Shown one piece after another: positions 32,962 through 41,788 of a stretch of DNA of 64,000 nucleotides. Source of the stretch: HRBIN30 sp964534275 (lineage in GTDB: Bacteria > Desulfobacterota > Binatia > HRBIN30). The notes under the pieces are model-generated. The model saw only the letters and a program-made list of their open reading frames with translations. It had not been told where the DNA came from and searched no databases. The position numbers were made by a program, and so were the translations under genes. The stretch covers positions 1 to 64,000 of the forward strand of contig CAZHQG010000012.1 of NCBI GenBank assembly GCA_964534275.1, written 5' to 3'. Position 1 is the stretch's first letter; every line of letters begins with the position of its first letter.

Positions 32962-35619
32962 TTATTCGCGACGGCTTGCCGCGTCCACCTGAACGACGTA
33001 CCCGCCTGACGCACCTACCGAACGCACTCGCAACAACGCGCCCCTTCTCCCCCCTGAAGCCCGGAGCATTGTCCCCGGATCAGCGAAAAAGATTCGGTCG
33101 CGCTCCGTGGTGCCGTTCAAATCGGTCACCCCAGTGATGACACGAAACCCGCTCTCGACCGCGCCACCAATTCCCTGATTGAAGCGCAAAAGGTTCTCCC
33201 CCGCCGAGAGCCAGTACCAGTCGGCCCGCACGCCATCACCCGCTTGGCAACTGGTCGCCGTAAGCGAACCTGACAAGCGTTGGGCGTAGGAGGCGCTCGC
33301 GGCAATGTTGCATCGCCGATAAGAGACCGCATAGCCGCCCGGCGGCTCCCCCAGCACGGAAGCCACGATCATGGCGTAAACGCCTGCCTCGACCACCGGA
33401 ACCTCGAGTAGTCCGGTCGCGCAGCCGAAGGCAGGTATGGTTTGCCCCGAAGGAAGCAAGGCCTGCAAGCAAACACCGTCGCTCGCCGAAAAGCTCGCCA
33501 CTCCGGTCTGCCCACCGTCGAACGTCCACACCTCGTAACGCTGGCCCGACGAAAAGGCGCAGTCTTGGGCGTCCAGCACGCCGGTGAGAATTCCTGGACT
33601 AATCGGTCTCGTTCCGCAGCTCCGCACTTGTAATCGGAATGCAGCCGAGAGAGAGGGGGCGAACTCCCCGTCCTGGGGCGAAGCATACGCTTCCACAAAG
33701 TAGTTCGCGTCCTCAGGCAGCACTCGCGCTACACGCGCCGTGAGATTGTTGCCAAACGGATCGTCATCGTTTTCCGTCACCGAGCCGTCCGGAGCCCAGA
33801 GCCGCAGCGCGGGATCGAAGCTGCCGTCGGATTGCATCTCGACCATGACAAACTGGCCGGCCTGCCCCGGTACCACATAGTTACGGTGGGGCGTGAGCCC
33901 TGGGCCCAGGCAATCCGTCACGCGAAATGCCGACTGCAATGCCTGTGTGGCCCCCGGTTGCAGTACCCCGCTCACGCCGCACTTTTGCGCGTAAAAGCGG
34001 TACGCCAACACGTCGCCCGGGTCGCCGGCCGTGGAATCCGGAGGACTCAAGGCAGTCGTGTTCCCTAGAACCAACGTGTACGTGCCGGCTCGCACCAGGG
34101 TGGCTCCAAGCTGCGTGGTGGAGAATCCGGACAGGATCGATGAATCGTACGCTACGATCGGATTCCCGAAAGTGCTCGGACCAAGCACCATCGCGTAGGC
34201 GTCGTCTCCATCCACTTCCACACCGACACTCAAAAAGTCTCCAGGGTTTGCCGTGAGTGTGTACAAATTGGCTCCAGCGTTCGCTGCGGGAGCTTCTTCA
34301 TCCGAAAACACAGGCAGAGGCGCACCACACGTACCGCTTGCCCGGCTGCCATAGAGCGTCCCTTGGCAGCCGGGGCCAGCTTGCCCCGAGCACACGAGCG
34401 GGCGATCTGCTGGCAGTGCTGGTAGTGTCGTAGCCGGGCAACGCGGCGAGGTAACGATAAGCGAATACCTTCCTTGTCCGCCACCGACGAGCAACGTGTA
34501 CGTCCCCGGGCGAACGGCGAGGAAACGCGCACCAGCGTCCACCCCCAAGGGGCCACCAGCCGCGTCGTCCACTTGATCCGACGGGACGACCTCTACGCCG
34601 TCAGGCCCGAGCAAGACAAATGTCGGGTCCAGTGGATCGTCCTCGATTAACTGCCGCATGACAATGTCGACTTGGGTGGGAACCGTTGTCACTTGCAACG
34701 AGTACGCATGCACGGGTTCGAACGTTCCGTCCGTCCCCAAGATCGACGGATCTGGGCAATCCGAGGCACTCAAGCGCAAATTGGACAAGCTAAACCCGGA
34801 GGCCAAATTGATCGTTCTAGGTGTCGGACAGGGACGCGTCGTCACCGCCAGACGATAATTGCCAAATTGCTGGGGTTGTCCCGGATCCGAAGTGACGTAC
34901 ACGAGATACGGCTGCTCCCCGCTCACCGCCCATTGCAAAGGTGGGCGGCCGTGCCCAAAGCCAAACTGGCCATTGCGGTCGATCACCGCCACCCACGGCG
35001 CAGTGAATCCCGTGCCCAAGTTCGACAACTCCACCTTCAAGGCCGATCCAGCAGGCGCAGTGACTTCGTACACATCCACCAAGCGCTGTGTACCGGCGAG
35101 GAGGCGCGGGCAATCACTCGACGAAAGTGCGCCGTCCACGACCGCCCCAGGGGTGAGCGCTCGAACCGTGCATACCGCCGTTGGCGTGGGCGTCGGCGTA
35201 AACGTAAAGGTACGAGTGGGAGTGAACGTAACCGTCGCAGTGGCCGTCCGGGTTGGTGTGGCCGGACTTCCCGTCGGCACAGCTCGACTTGGCGTGGGCG
35301 TCGGCGTGTAACTCGCCCGCGGAGTCGGCGTGGCTCCAGCGCAGCTTCTTCCTACCCGAGCTGCGAGAGCCGCCACATCGGCCGTGGTCAGCACGCCGTC
35401 TCGATTCACATCGGCAACGGCGGCGAGCAGCAGCGCGAGCTCGTTGTCGAATAGGAGCTGGTGAAGAAGCTCCAAGTCGTAAAGGGTCACCACGCTGTCG
35501 CCATCCAAGTCGCCAAGACACACCCCTTGTCCGCCCACCTCGTTGCGCCCCAAAACCAGGAAAGCGCACACCAGCCACAAAAACCCAAGTCGCGGCAATA
35601 CACTCGGAAATCGGCGCAC
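32962..35619 (-). CDS. Secreted protein with dockerin-like pair, TPT linker and six PPC-like modules
   Basis: An 885-residue exported protein starting at GTG with GAGAGG 7 bases upstream. After the signal peptide there are two EF-hand loops (GDLDGDSVVTLYD and DVNRDGVLTTAD) in a dockerin-like pair, and then a TPT linker (about 95-150). Six modules of about 115-120 residues follow. Each opens with a strand and an SSDC/SASDC/VTDC-type Cys turn and closes with a Cys, as in bacterial pre-peptidase (PPC) folds. The modules start around CTVRALTPG, CPTPRTINL, CPATTLPAL, CGVSGVLQ, CGTRPISPG and CNIAASASY. PPC domains often bind or chaperone surface partners. Specific function unknown. Confidence 0.75.
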   Translation of the reverse strand: MRRFPSVLPRLGFLWLVCAFLVLGRNEVGGQGVCLGDLDGDSVVTLYDLELLHQLLFDNELALLLAAVADVNRDGVLTTADVAALAARVGRSCAGATPTPRASYTPTPTPSRAVPTGSPATPTRTATATVTFTPTRTFTFTPTPTPTAVCTVRALTPGAVVDGALSSSDCPRLLAGTQRLVDVYEVTAPAGSALKVELSNLGTGFTAPWVAVIDRNGQFGFGHGRPPLQWAVSGEQPYLVYVTSDPGQPQQFGNYRLAVTTRPCPTPRTINLASGFSLSNLRLSASDCPDPSILGTDGTFEPVHAYSLQVTTVPTQVDIVMRQLIEDDPLDPTFVLLGPDGVEVVPSDQVDDAAGGPLGVDAGARFLAVRPGTYTLLVGGGQGRYSLIVTSPRCPATTLPALPADRPLVCSGQAGPGCQGTLYGSRASGTCGAPLPVFSDEEAPAANAGANLYTLTANPGDFLSVGVEVDGDDAYAMVLGPSTFGNPIVAYDSSILSGFSTTQLGATLVRAGTYTLVLGNTTALSPPDSTAGDPGDVLAYRFYAQKCGVSGVLQPGATQALQSAFRVTDCLGPGLTPHRNYVVPGQAGQFVMVEMQSDGSFDPALRLWAPDGSVTENDDDPFGNNLTARVARVLPEDANYFVEAYASPQDGEFAPSLSAAFRLQVRSCGTRPISPGILTGVLDAQDCAFSSGQRYEVWTFDGGQTGVASFSASDGVCLQALLPSGQTIPAFGCATGLLEVPVVEAGVYAMIVASVLGEPPGGYAVSYRRCNIAASASYAQRLSGSLTATSCQAGDGVRADWYWLSAGENLLRFNQGIGGAVESGFRVITGVTDLNGTTERDRIFFADPGTMLRASGGRRGALLRVRSVGASGGYVVQVDAASRRE

Positions 35620-35975
35620 AGTAGCCTCTCAACATCTAAAAGCGCACCGGCAATGTCAACTCGGATCCGCGCTGCTTGGCGCGTCCTCGGGTACAACGAA
35701 GCAGCGCTCATCGTCGCGAACAGGAAAGAGGGCCATCCCCCCACAGCCTTGCGGTGGTTTGGGAAACCGCCGTCCGGAACTTGTGTGGTGGATTGGCGTC
35801 GCGGCTGCGCCCTGTTCGGCCGATCGCGCGACCGGCACTGAGAGAAGGCGCACCTTCCGACGATCGAGGCCGGGCAGCTCCGAAAAGGACGATGCTTCGC
35901 GGAAGCGATCCTAGCCGTGTCCCAAAGCCCGCACGGTCTAGCCCAATCAGGCTATTTCGGGTAAGCGAGCGAAGC
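35620..35975. other. Divergent intergenic region
   Basis: About 360 bases between the secreted-module gene (minus) and ligA (plus). An in-frame extension upstream of the ligA start is open but has no conserved residues or ribosome site, so I treat it as noncoding. Promoters for both genes should lie here; I cannot point to a convincing one. Confidence 0.5.
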
Positions 35976-38009
35976 ATGAGCTCCAAGGGGGACAAGGAGA
36001 AAATTCGAGAAGAAATCGAACGTTTGCGGAAGGAAATCGAGTACCACAACTACCGCTACTACGTGCTCGACTCTCCGGTGATTTCCGATGCCGAGTACGA
36101 CCGCATGTTCCGACGGCTCCAAGAACTGGAGCAAGCGCACCCGGAGTTTTTCGACCCCAACTCTCCCACGCAACGCGTCGGGGCCCCACCGGCGGAAAAG
36201 TTCGAACCGGTGCGGCACACCGTACCGATGCTTTCTCTGTCGAACGCGATGTCCGAGGCGGAGTTTCGCGAGTTCGACGAACGCGTGCGCAAGGCACTGG
36301 GGCTCTCGGGCCCAGTGGTGTACGTTGCCGAACCCAAGCTCGACGGCCTTGGCGTCGAACTGGTGTACGAACGCGGTGAACTCCGAGTTGCTTCCACGCG
36401 CGGCGACGGCGTTGTCGGTGAAAATGTCACCGCGAACGTGCGCACCATTCGGAGCGTTCCCCTGAAGCTTCGCCGCGAAAAAGGCGCACCTCCCATTCCG
36501 GAACGCTTGGAAGTACGCGGCGAAGTGATCATGCCCAAGTCGGCTTTTCACAAGCTCAACGAGCAACGGGCAAAAGCCGGCGAGCCGCTATTTGCCAACC
36601 CGCGCAACGCGGCCGCTGGCTCGCTGCGCCAACTCGACCCGCGCATTACCGCATCGCGCCCGCTCGACATGTTTTGTTATGCGCCGGGCGACATGACCGG
36701 GCTTCCTTTCGAAACCCACTGGGATTTTCTCGAGGGACTGAAAGCGTGGGGATTCAAAACGAACCCTTTGAACCGCCGTTGCAAGGGCGCCGATGCCGTC
36801 GTGGCGTACCACGCGGAAATGGAGCGGCGGCGCGCCGAGCTTGACTACGACGTCGACGGTGTGGTCGCCAAGGTCGATCGTTTCGACTATCAGCGGCGTC
36901 TCGGGGAGGTGTCGCGCTCGCCCCGATGGGCGATCGCGTTCAAATTCAAGGCTCAACAAGCAATTACGCGCGTCATCGACATCATTCCGTCCGTGGGCCG
37001 CACCGGCATCATCACTCCCGTCGCGCAACTCGAACCGGTTCAAGTTGGCGGGGTAACCGTGTCGAGCGCATCTCTCCACAACATGGACGAAATCGAGCGC
37101 AAAGACGTGCGCATCGGCGACTACGTCATCGTCGAACGCGCAGGCGATGTGATTCCCTACATCGCCGGGGTCGTATTCGAGAAACGCTCTGGAAAAGAGC
37201 GGAAGTTTCGCATGCCGAGCAAGTGTCCCGCGTGCGGGAGCCCCGTAGTCCGCGAAGAAGGCGAGGTCTTTTACCGCTGCGTCGGTCTGAGTTGCCCGGC
37301 AAAACTTCGGGAAAGCATCCGGCATTTCGCCTCCAAGCGTGCCCTCGATATCCATGGCTTAGGAGAAAAGCTGGTCAGCCATTTGGTGGAGCACAAACTC
37401 GTGCGCAACGTTGCCGACTTGTACCAGTTAAAGGCGGAGCAACTCGAAGCCCTGGAGCGGATGGGAAAAAAATCAGCTGAGAACCTGATTCAGCAAATTG
37501 AAGCGAGCAAAAACACCACCCTGGCGCGTTTGATTTACGGTCTCGGAATCCCGCACGTTGGAGAACACTTAGCCAAAGTTCTTGCTGATCATTTTGGAAG
37601 CTTGGAAAAGCTCGAGCGTGCCTCCGAAGAGGAATTACTTGCAGTTCCGGAGATTGGGCCTGAAACTGCGCATGAAATTCGCGCCTTTTTTTCGCTGCCC
37701 GACAACCGTGCGGTCATCCGCCGCCTGCTTGCGTCGGGGGTGAAACCGCGGGTGGAGCGTCGCCCGAGAGGCGGGAGACTTGCCGGTAAAACCTTTGTGA
37801 TCACGGGCACGTTGTCGCGCCCGCGCGACGAAGTCGCGAGAGACATCGAAGCAGCGGGGGGGCGTGTAGCCTCGAGCGTGAGCAAAAACACCGACTATGT
37901 CGTGGTGGGAGTCGATCCCGGATCCAAACTCGATCGCGCGCGCGAACTCGGCGTACCAACCATCGACGAGAACCAGCTTCAACGGATGCTGCAGGGGGAA
38001 GAGGCGTGA
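35976..38009 (+). CDS. ligA: NAD-dependent DNA ligase
   Basis: Seals nicks in DNA with NAD as adenylate donor, for replication and repair. The 677 residues match the family length. The Ia domain (YHNYRYYVLDSPVISDAEYD) is followed by the adenylation Lys121 in KLDGLG, then the nucleotidyl-transferase strands including TRGDG and SVGRTGIITPVA. The OB fold, a four-Cys zinc finger (CPAC with a later C and C), HhH repeats (LPEIGPETA-type) and a C-terminal BRCT domain (KTFVITGTLSRPRDEVA) complete it. The start MSSKGDKEKI is chosen because the longer frame upstream has no conserved residues. Confidence 0.96.
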   Translation: MSSKGDKEKIREEIERLRKEIEYHNYRYYVLDSPVISDAEYDRMFRRLQELEQAHPEFFDPNSPTQRVGAPPAEKFEPVRHTVPMLSLSNAMSEAEFREFDERVRKALGLSGPVVYVAEPKLDGLGVELVYERGELRVASTRGDGVVGENVTANVRTIRSVPLKLRREKGAPPIPERLEVRGEVIMPKSAFHKLNEQRAKAGEPLFANPRNAAAGSLRQLDPRITASRPLDMFCYAPGDMTGLPFETHWDFLEGLKAWGFKTNPLNRRCKGADAVVAYHAEMERRRAELDYDVDGVVAKVDRFDYQRRLGEVSRSPRWAIAFKFKAQQAITRVIDIIPSVGRTGIITPVAQLEPVQVGGVTVSSASLHNMDEIERKDVRIGDYVIVERAGDVIPYIAGVVFEKRSGKERKFRMPSKCPACGSPVVREEGEVFYRCVGLSCPAKLRESIRHFASKRALDIHGLGEKLVSHLVEHKLVRNVADLYQLKAEQLEALERMGKKSAENLIQQIEASKNTTLARLIYGLGIPHVGEHLAKVLADHFGSLEKLERASEEELLAVPEIGPETAHEIRAFFSLPDNRAVIRRLLASGVKPRVERRPRGGRLAGKTFVITGTLSRPRDEVARDIEAAGGRVASSVSKNTDYVVVGVDPGSKLDRARELGVPTIDENQLQRMLQGEEA

Positions 38010-38326
38010 ACACGGAGCATCGAAGTGGTTTTCGACGGCTGCACCTGGTGATTCGCGGAATTGTCCAAGGCGTGGGCTTCCGCTTTTTTGTCGAACGCCA
38101 CGCGCGCCGACTGGGCCTCCGTGGTTGGGTACGCAACGTCGCCGATGGTAGTGTCGAGGTGCTTGCAGAAGGCCCCGAAGAGGCTCTGCGCTTGTTGCTC
38201 GAGCAATGTCAGCAAGGTCCGCGAAGCGCCCACGTGGAAAAGGTGGAAACCCAGTGGCTGCCGCCCGCAAACGACTTGAACGACTTTCAAATCTTGCCTT
38301 CCGCTCGCGAACCAATTCGCCTGTGA
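38006..38326 (+). CDS. acyP: Acylphosphatase
   Basis: A small 106-residue enzyme that hydrolyses acyl phosphates such as carbamoyl phosphate. It is identified by GIVQGVGFRFFVERHA, which holds the catalytic Arg of the family, and by the nearby GLRGWVRNVADGSVEV with the conserved Asn. The GTG start overlaps the ligA stop as GTGA, so translation is coupled to ligA. The C-terminal tail PPANDLNDFQILPS is longer than in many acylphosphatases. An ancillary role without a fixed partner is likely. Confidence 0.9.
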   Translation: MNTEHRSGFRRLHLVIRGIVQGVGFRFFVERHARRLGLRGWVRNVADGSVEVLAEGPEEALRLLLEQCQQGPRSAHVEKVETQWLPPANDLNDFQILPSAREPIRL

Positions 38327-38462
38327 CCTCTCGATCCCCCGCCTAACTCGATCCAGGTTCACCAACAGGAGTGCTCCCTATCGTTCCCAGCTCGCATGCG
38401 GATGGAATTTCCCTGCTGTCGAGCAAAGCCAGCCGGTCCACGTTCGTAGACCCTGCTTTGGC

Positions 38463-38491
38463 TTGCAGGCTGTCCGACAGCTTCTTATGGT
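38463..38491 (+). promoter_or_regulatory. Candidate sigma-70 promoter for thioredoxin
   Basis: TTGCAG (-35) and TATGGT (-10) are separated by 17 bases and both match the consensus at four of six positions. The expected transcription start is about 20 bases before the GTG of the thioredoxin gene. It is only a sequence match. Confidence 0.35.
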
Positions 38492-38518
38492 TGGATTTCA
38501 CGTGAAAGGAGGCGAACA

Positions 38519-38842
38519 GTGGGACACGTTGCTGAAATTACCGACGCAACCTTCGATCGCGAAGTGTTGCAATCGCCCGTACCGGTGCTGGTAGATTTTT
38601 GGGCGCCGTGGTGCGGCCCTTGCCGGGCAATCGCTCCCTTGGTCGAGGAGATTGCCCAACAGTACGCGGGGAAGTTGAAGGTCGCCAAGATCAACGTCGA
38701 CGACAACCCGGAGGCGGCTACCCGATACGGCGTGCGCGGGATCCCCACGTTGCTCCTGTTCCAAGGCGGTCAGGTGAAGGACCAAATCGTCGGCGCGGTA
38801 CCAAAAAAAGTGCTGCTCGATGCCGTCGAAGCGGTCGTGTGA
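38519..38842 (+). CDS. trxA: Thioredoxin
   Basis: A 107-residue disulfide reductase protein. The active site WCGPC lies at residues 31-35 and the cis-proline motif GIPTLLLF is later. The core DATFDREVLQSPVPVLVDFWAPWCG is canonical. The GTG start has AAAGGAGG 6 bases upstream. It is a single transcription unit, followed by an unknown small gene. It serves as electron donor for reductases such as ribonucleotide or methionine sulfoxide reductase. Confidence 0.95.
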   Translation: MGHVAEITDATFDREVLQSPVPVLVDFWAPWCGPCRAIAPLVEEIAQQYAGKLKVAKINVDDNPEAATRYGVRGIPTLLLFQGGQVKDQIVGAVPKKVLLDAVEAVV

Positions 38843-38886
38843 AGCCTCTTGCGACGTAGCCCTCTCCTGAGGCGAGGACCGAACCC

Positions 38887-39165
38887 GTGGCGTCTCCGAT
38901 CCGTCGCAACGATATCGTCAGAGTGTTCGGCACCCCCGATGTGGCCGAAGGTTCCGTCAACGAGCCGCGAGAGCGCGAGGAAAACGGGATGCGCTTTAAC
39001 GAACGTTGGTACTACAAGCGCCCCCGGAACGACCCGGCTCGTGCGTACGAACGGGTGATTTACTGGCACCGTTACGACTACGTGGGCTCCTGCATTCGAC
39101 GCACGCCTGATGGTCCGTGGGAACCGGACCCAAGCCTCCCAGAGCGCGTACGCGCGGCTGCTTGA
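38887..39165 (+). CDS. Small hypothetical protein
   Basis: A 92-residue protein from a GTG with a GAGG about 12 bases upstream. It is rich in aromatic and charged residues (NERWYYKRPRNDPARAYERVIYWHRYDY) and has no transmembrane segment or known motif. I do not recognise it. It sits between thioredoxin and aconitase, in the same direction, without overlap. Composition and position make it a plausible gene, but not certain. The C terminus is disordered-looking (TPDGPWEPDPSLPERV). Confidence 0.55.
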   Translation: MASPIRRNDIVRVFGTPDVAEGSVNEPREREENGMRFNERWYYKRPRNDPARAYERVIYWHRYDYVGSCIRRTPDGPWEPDPSLPERVRAAA

Positions 39166-39256
39166 GCATACCACGGAGCTCTGGCTTGCACCGCGCTTGC
39201 TGCTACCGGAAAACACAGGCACGCGCGCGGAGCGCGTGCAAAGCGAGGCAACCATC

Positions 39257-41506
39257 ATGATCGAGCAAATTCGGCAACTGTACGAAAGCATTCCTCATAG
39301 GCTGGCTCCTTTACGCCAGCGTCTGAAACGGCCCCTGACGTTGGCGGAAAAAATCCTGTTCGCCCACTTGGACAAGCCGCACGAAGCCGAACTCGAGCGC
39401 GGCAAAAGTTGGGTGGACTTGCGGCCCGACCGCGTGGCCATGCAAGACGCCACGGCACAAATGGCCTTGCTGCAATTCATGCAGTCCGGTCGCAAGCGCG
39501 TGGCAGTGCCTACCACCGTGCACTGCGACCACTTGATTCGCGCACGTGTGGGCGCCGATGCCGATATGCAAGCTGCGCTTCAAGAGAACGACGAGGTCTA
39601 CCAATTCCTGCTGTCTGCCTCGCGCAAATATGGCATCGGATTCTGGAAGCCCGGGTCCGGGATCATCCACCAAGTCGTGCTGGAAAATTACGCCTTCCCG
39701 GGCGGGCTCATGATCGGCACCGACTCCCACACGCCCAATGCCGGTGGGCTGGGGATGCTCGCCATCGGTGTCGGCGGTGCCGACGCGGCGGACGTGATGG
39801 CAGGGCTTCCCTGGAATGTGCAGTTGCCGAAGATCGTCGGGGTCCGCCTGACCGGATCCCTCCAGGGTTGGACCGCACCAAAAGACGTGATCCTCAAGCT
39901 TGCCGGCATCATGACCGTCAAGGGAGGCACGGGCAAAATTATCGAATACTTCGGCCCGGGGACGCGCTCCATTAGCTGCACCGGCAAAGCCACGATCACG
40001 AACATGGGCGCCGAGCTCGGAGCGACCACGTCCATCTTTCCTTACGACGAGCGCATGGCCTCTTACCTGCGTGCCACGAATCGCGCCGAGGTTGCCGCGC
40101 TTGCTGACCGTCTTGCCGCCGAGTTGCGTGCCGATCCGGAAGTCGAGCAAGCACCAGAGCAATACTACGACGAGATCATCGAGATCGACCTGTCCACACT
40201 CGAACCCCATGTGGTTGGCCCACACTCTCCAGACTTGGCGCGGCCGATCTCGCAACTGGCCGAGGACGCCCGGAAAAATAACTATCCTCTGGAAATCCGT
40301 GCTGCACTTGTAGGAAGCTGCACGAACTCGTCGTACGAGGACATTGGCCGCGCAGCTCACGTGGCCCGGCAGGCGTTGCAACACGGGCTCCGGGCGCGCA
40401 CGAAGTTCTTGATCACTCCCGGTTCGGACCAGATTTACAACACCATCAAGCGGGATAGCCAGATGGAGGCGCTCACAGCCATTGGTGGCATCGTGCTGGC
40501 CAACGCGTGTGGTCCCTGCATCGGCCAATGGCAGCGGGACGATATTCGGAAGGGAGAGCGGAACACCATCGTCACCTCGTTCAACCGCAACTTCCCCGCT
40601 CGCAACGACGGCAACCCGGAAACGCTTGCGTTTATTGCAAGTCCGGAAATCGTCACTGCCTTCGCCCTCGCTGGTCGCCTCGATTTCAATCCGCTCACGG
40701 ACGGCCTCCAAGCTCCGAATGGAGCAATCGTGCGCCTGGTGCCTCCTCAGGCACCCGAGCTCCCTGCGCAAGGCTTCGCCCCTGGAACCGCAGGATACGT
40801 GGAGCCACCTGCTGACGGAAGCGATGTAGAAGTCATTGTGCGGCCCGACAGCGAGCGGCTGCAGTTGCTGGAACCGTTTCCACCGTGGGACGGCAAAGAC
40901 TTCGAGCGGCTTCCTGTACTGGTAAAGGCGAAGGGGAAATGCACCACGGATCACATCTCGCCGGCGGGTCCGTGGTTGCGCTATCGCGGGCATCTCGACC
41001 GGATTAGCGACAACTTGTTTACCGGTGTGGTGAACGCGTTCACCGGGGAGATCGGCAAAGGCAAGAACGTGCTCACGGGCGAAACCGGCGTGCCTTTCCC
41101 GAAAATTGCACGACACTACAAAGCGGCTGGTGTCGGTTGGGTTGCCGTGGGCGACGAAAACTACGGCGAAGGATCGAGTCGCGAGCACGCCGCCATGGAG
41201 CCACGCTACCTCGGTTGCAAAGCCGTCATTGCCCGTAGTTTCGCGCGGATCCATGAAACCAATTTGAAAAAACAGGGGCTCCTGCCGTTGTGGTTCACCG
41301 ATCCCTCGGACTACGACAAAATCCGCGAGGACGATCGCGTGAGTATCGTAGGGCTTCGCGACCTGGCTCCGGGCAAACCTGTCACGGTCATCCTGCACCA
41401 CGCTGATGGCACCGAAGAGCGGATCCTCTGCCGCCACACGTTCAGCGCCGAGCAGATCGAGTGGTTCAAAGCCGGCGCCGCATTGAACCTCATGCGCGGT
41501 CAGTGA
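39257..41506 (+). CDS. acn: Aconitate hydratase, mitochondrial type
   Basis: A 4Fe-4S enzyme that isomerises citrate and isocitrate in the TCA cycle. The 749 residues have the domain order and length of the mitochondrial-type group, with the Fe-S cysteines in GSCTNSS and CGPCIGQW. Other landmarks are the HCDHLI and GTDSHTPN segments, NRNFPARNDG and the swivelling-domain GEGSSREHAAMEPR. The first in-frame ATG with a plausible leader (MIEQIRQLYES) is used; only a weak GAGG is seen upstream. It follows the small hypothetical gene by about 90 bases. Confidence 0.95.
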   Translation: MIEQIRQLYESIPHRLAPLRQRLKRPLTLAEKILFAHLDKPHEAELERGKSWVDLRPDRVAMQDATAQMALLQFMQSGRKRVAVPTTVHCDHLIRARVGADADMQAALQENDEVYQFLLSASRKYGIGFWKPGSGIIHQVVLENYAFPGGLMIGTDSHTPNAGGLGMLAIGVGGADAADVMAGLPWNVQLPKIVGVRLTGSLQGWTAPKDVILKLAGIMTVKGGTGKIIEYFGPGTRSISCTGKATITNMGAELGATTSIFPYDERMASYLRATNRAEVAALADRLAAELRADPEVEQAPEQYYDEIIEIDLSTLEPHVVGPHSPDLARPISQLAEDARKNNYPLEIRAALVGSCTNSSYEDIGRAAHVARQALQHGLRARTKFLITPGSDQIYNTIKRDSQMEALTAIGGIVLANACGPCIGQWQRDDIRKGERNTIVTSFNRNFPARNDGNPETLAFIASPEIVTAFALAGRLDFNPLTDGLQAPNGAIVRLVPPQAPELPAQGFAPGTAGYVEPPADGSDVEVIVRPDSERLQLLEPFPPWDGKDFERLPVLVKAKGKCTTDHISPAGPWLRYRGHLDRISDNLFTGVVNAFTGEIGKGKNVLTGETGVPFPKIARHYKAAGVGWVAVGDENYGEGSSREHAAMEPRYLGCKAVIARSFARIHETNLKKQGLLPLWFTDPSDYDKIREDDRVSIVGLRDLAPGKPVTVILHHADGTEERILCRHTFSAEQIEWFKAGAALNLMRGQ

Positions 41507-41788
41507 CGGCGGCGTCGAAGCGCCAACAGCTCCGCGACCTGCCCGCCTCGCCACCTCGATCGGCGAAAACGCGTATCCGTTAGAGCAGGCGACCGAAGCT
41601 CGTCGAGTTCTCCCTACCGGCGCGACGGGCATTCGACTCGGCCTCACGCATGCAGCACTCCGCCTAAATTCCTTGCCACCTCCTGTCCGGCTGCGCCCCG
41701 CGACCGGATCTTCCCAACATGCAACAAATTATTTGCTTGATTCGTCCCTGCCCGTAGACAATTCTATCGGTGGTCAAGGAGGACAAAC

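Noticed and set aside
35633..35659. TTGACA-like promoter for the six-module gene
   Set aside because: The -35 is perfect but the -10 is poor and the transcription start would fall inside the ribosome site.
39311..41647. Long antisense frame over aconitase
   Set aside because: It is the complement of a strongly conserved gene; the residue pattern (His, Asp, Arg, Gln rich) has no known domain.
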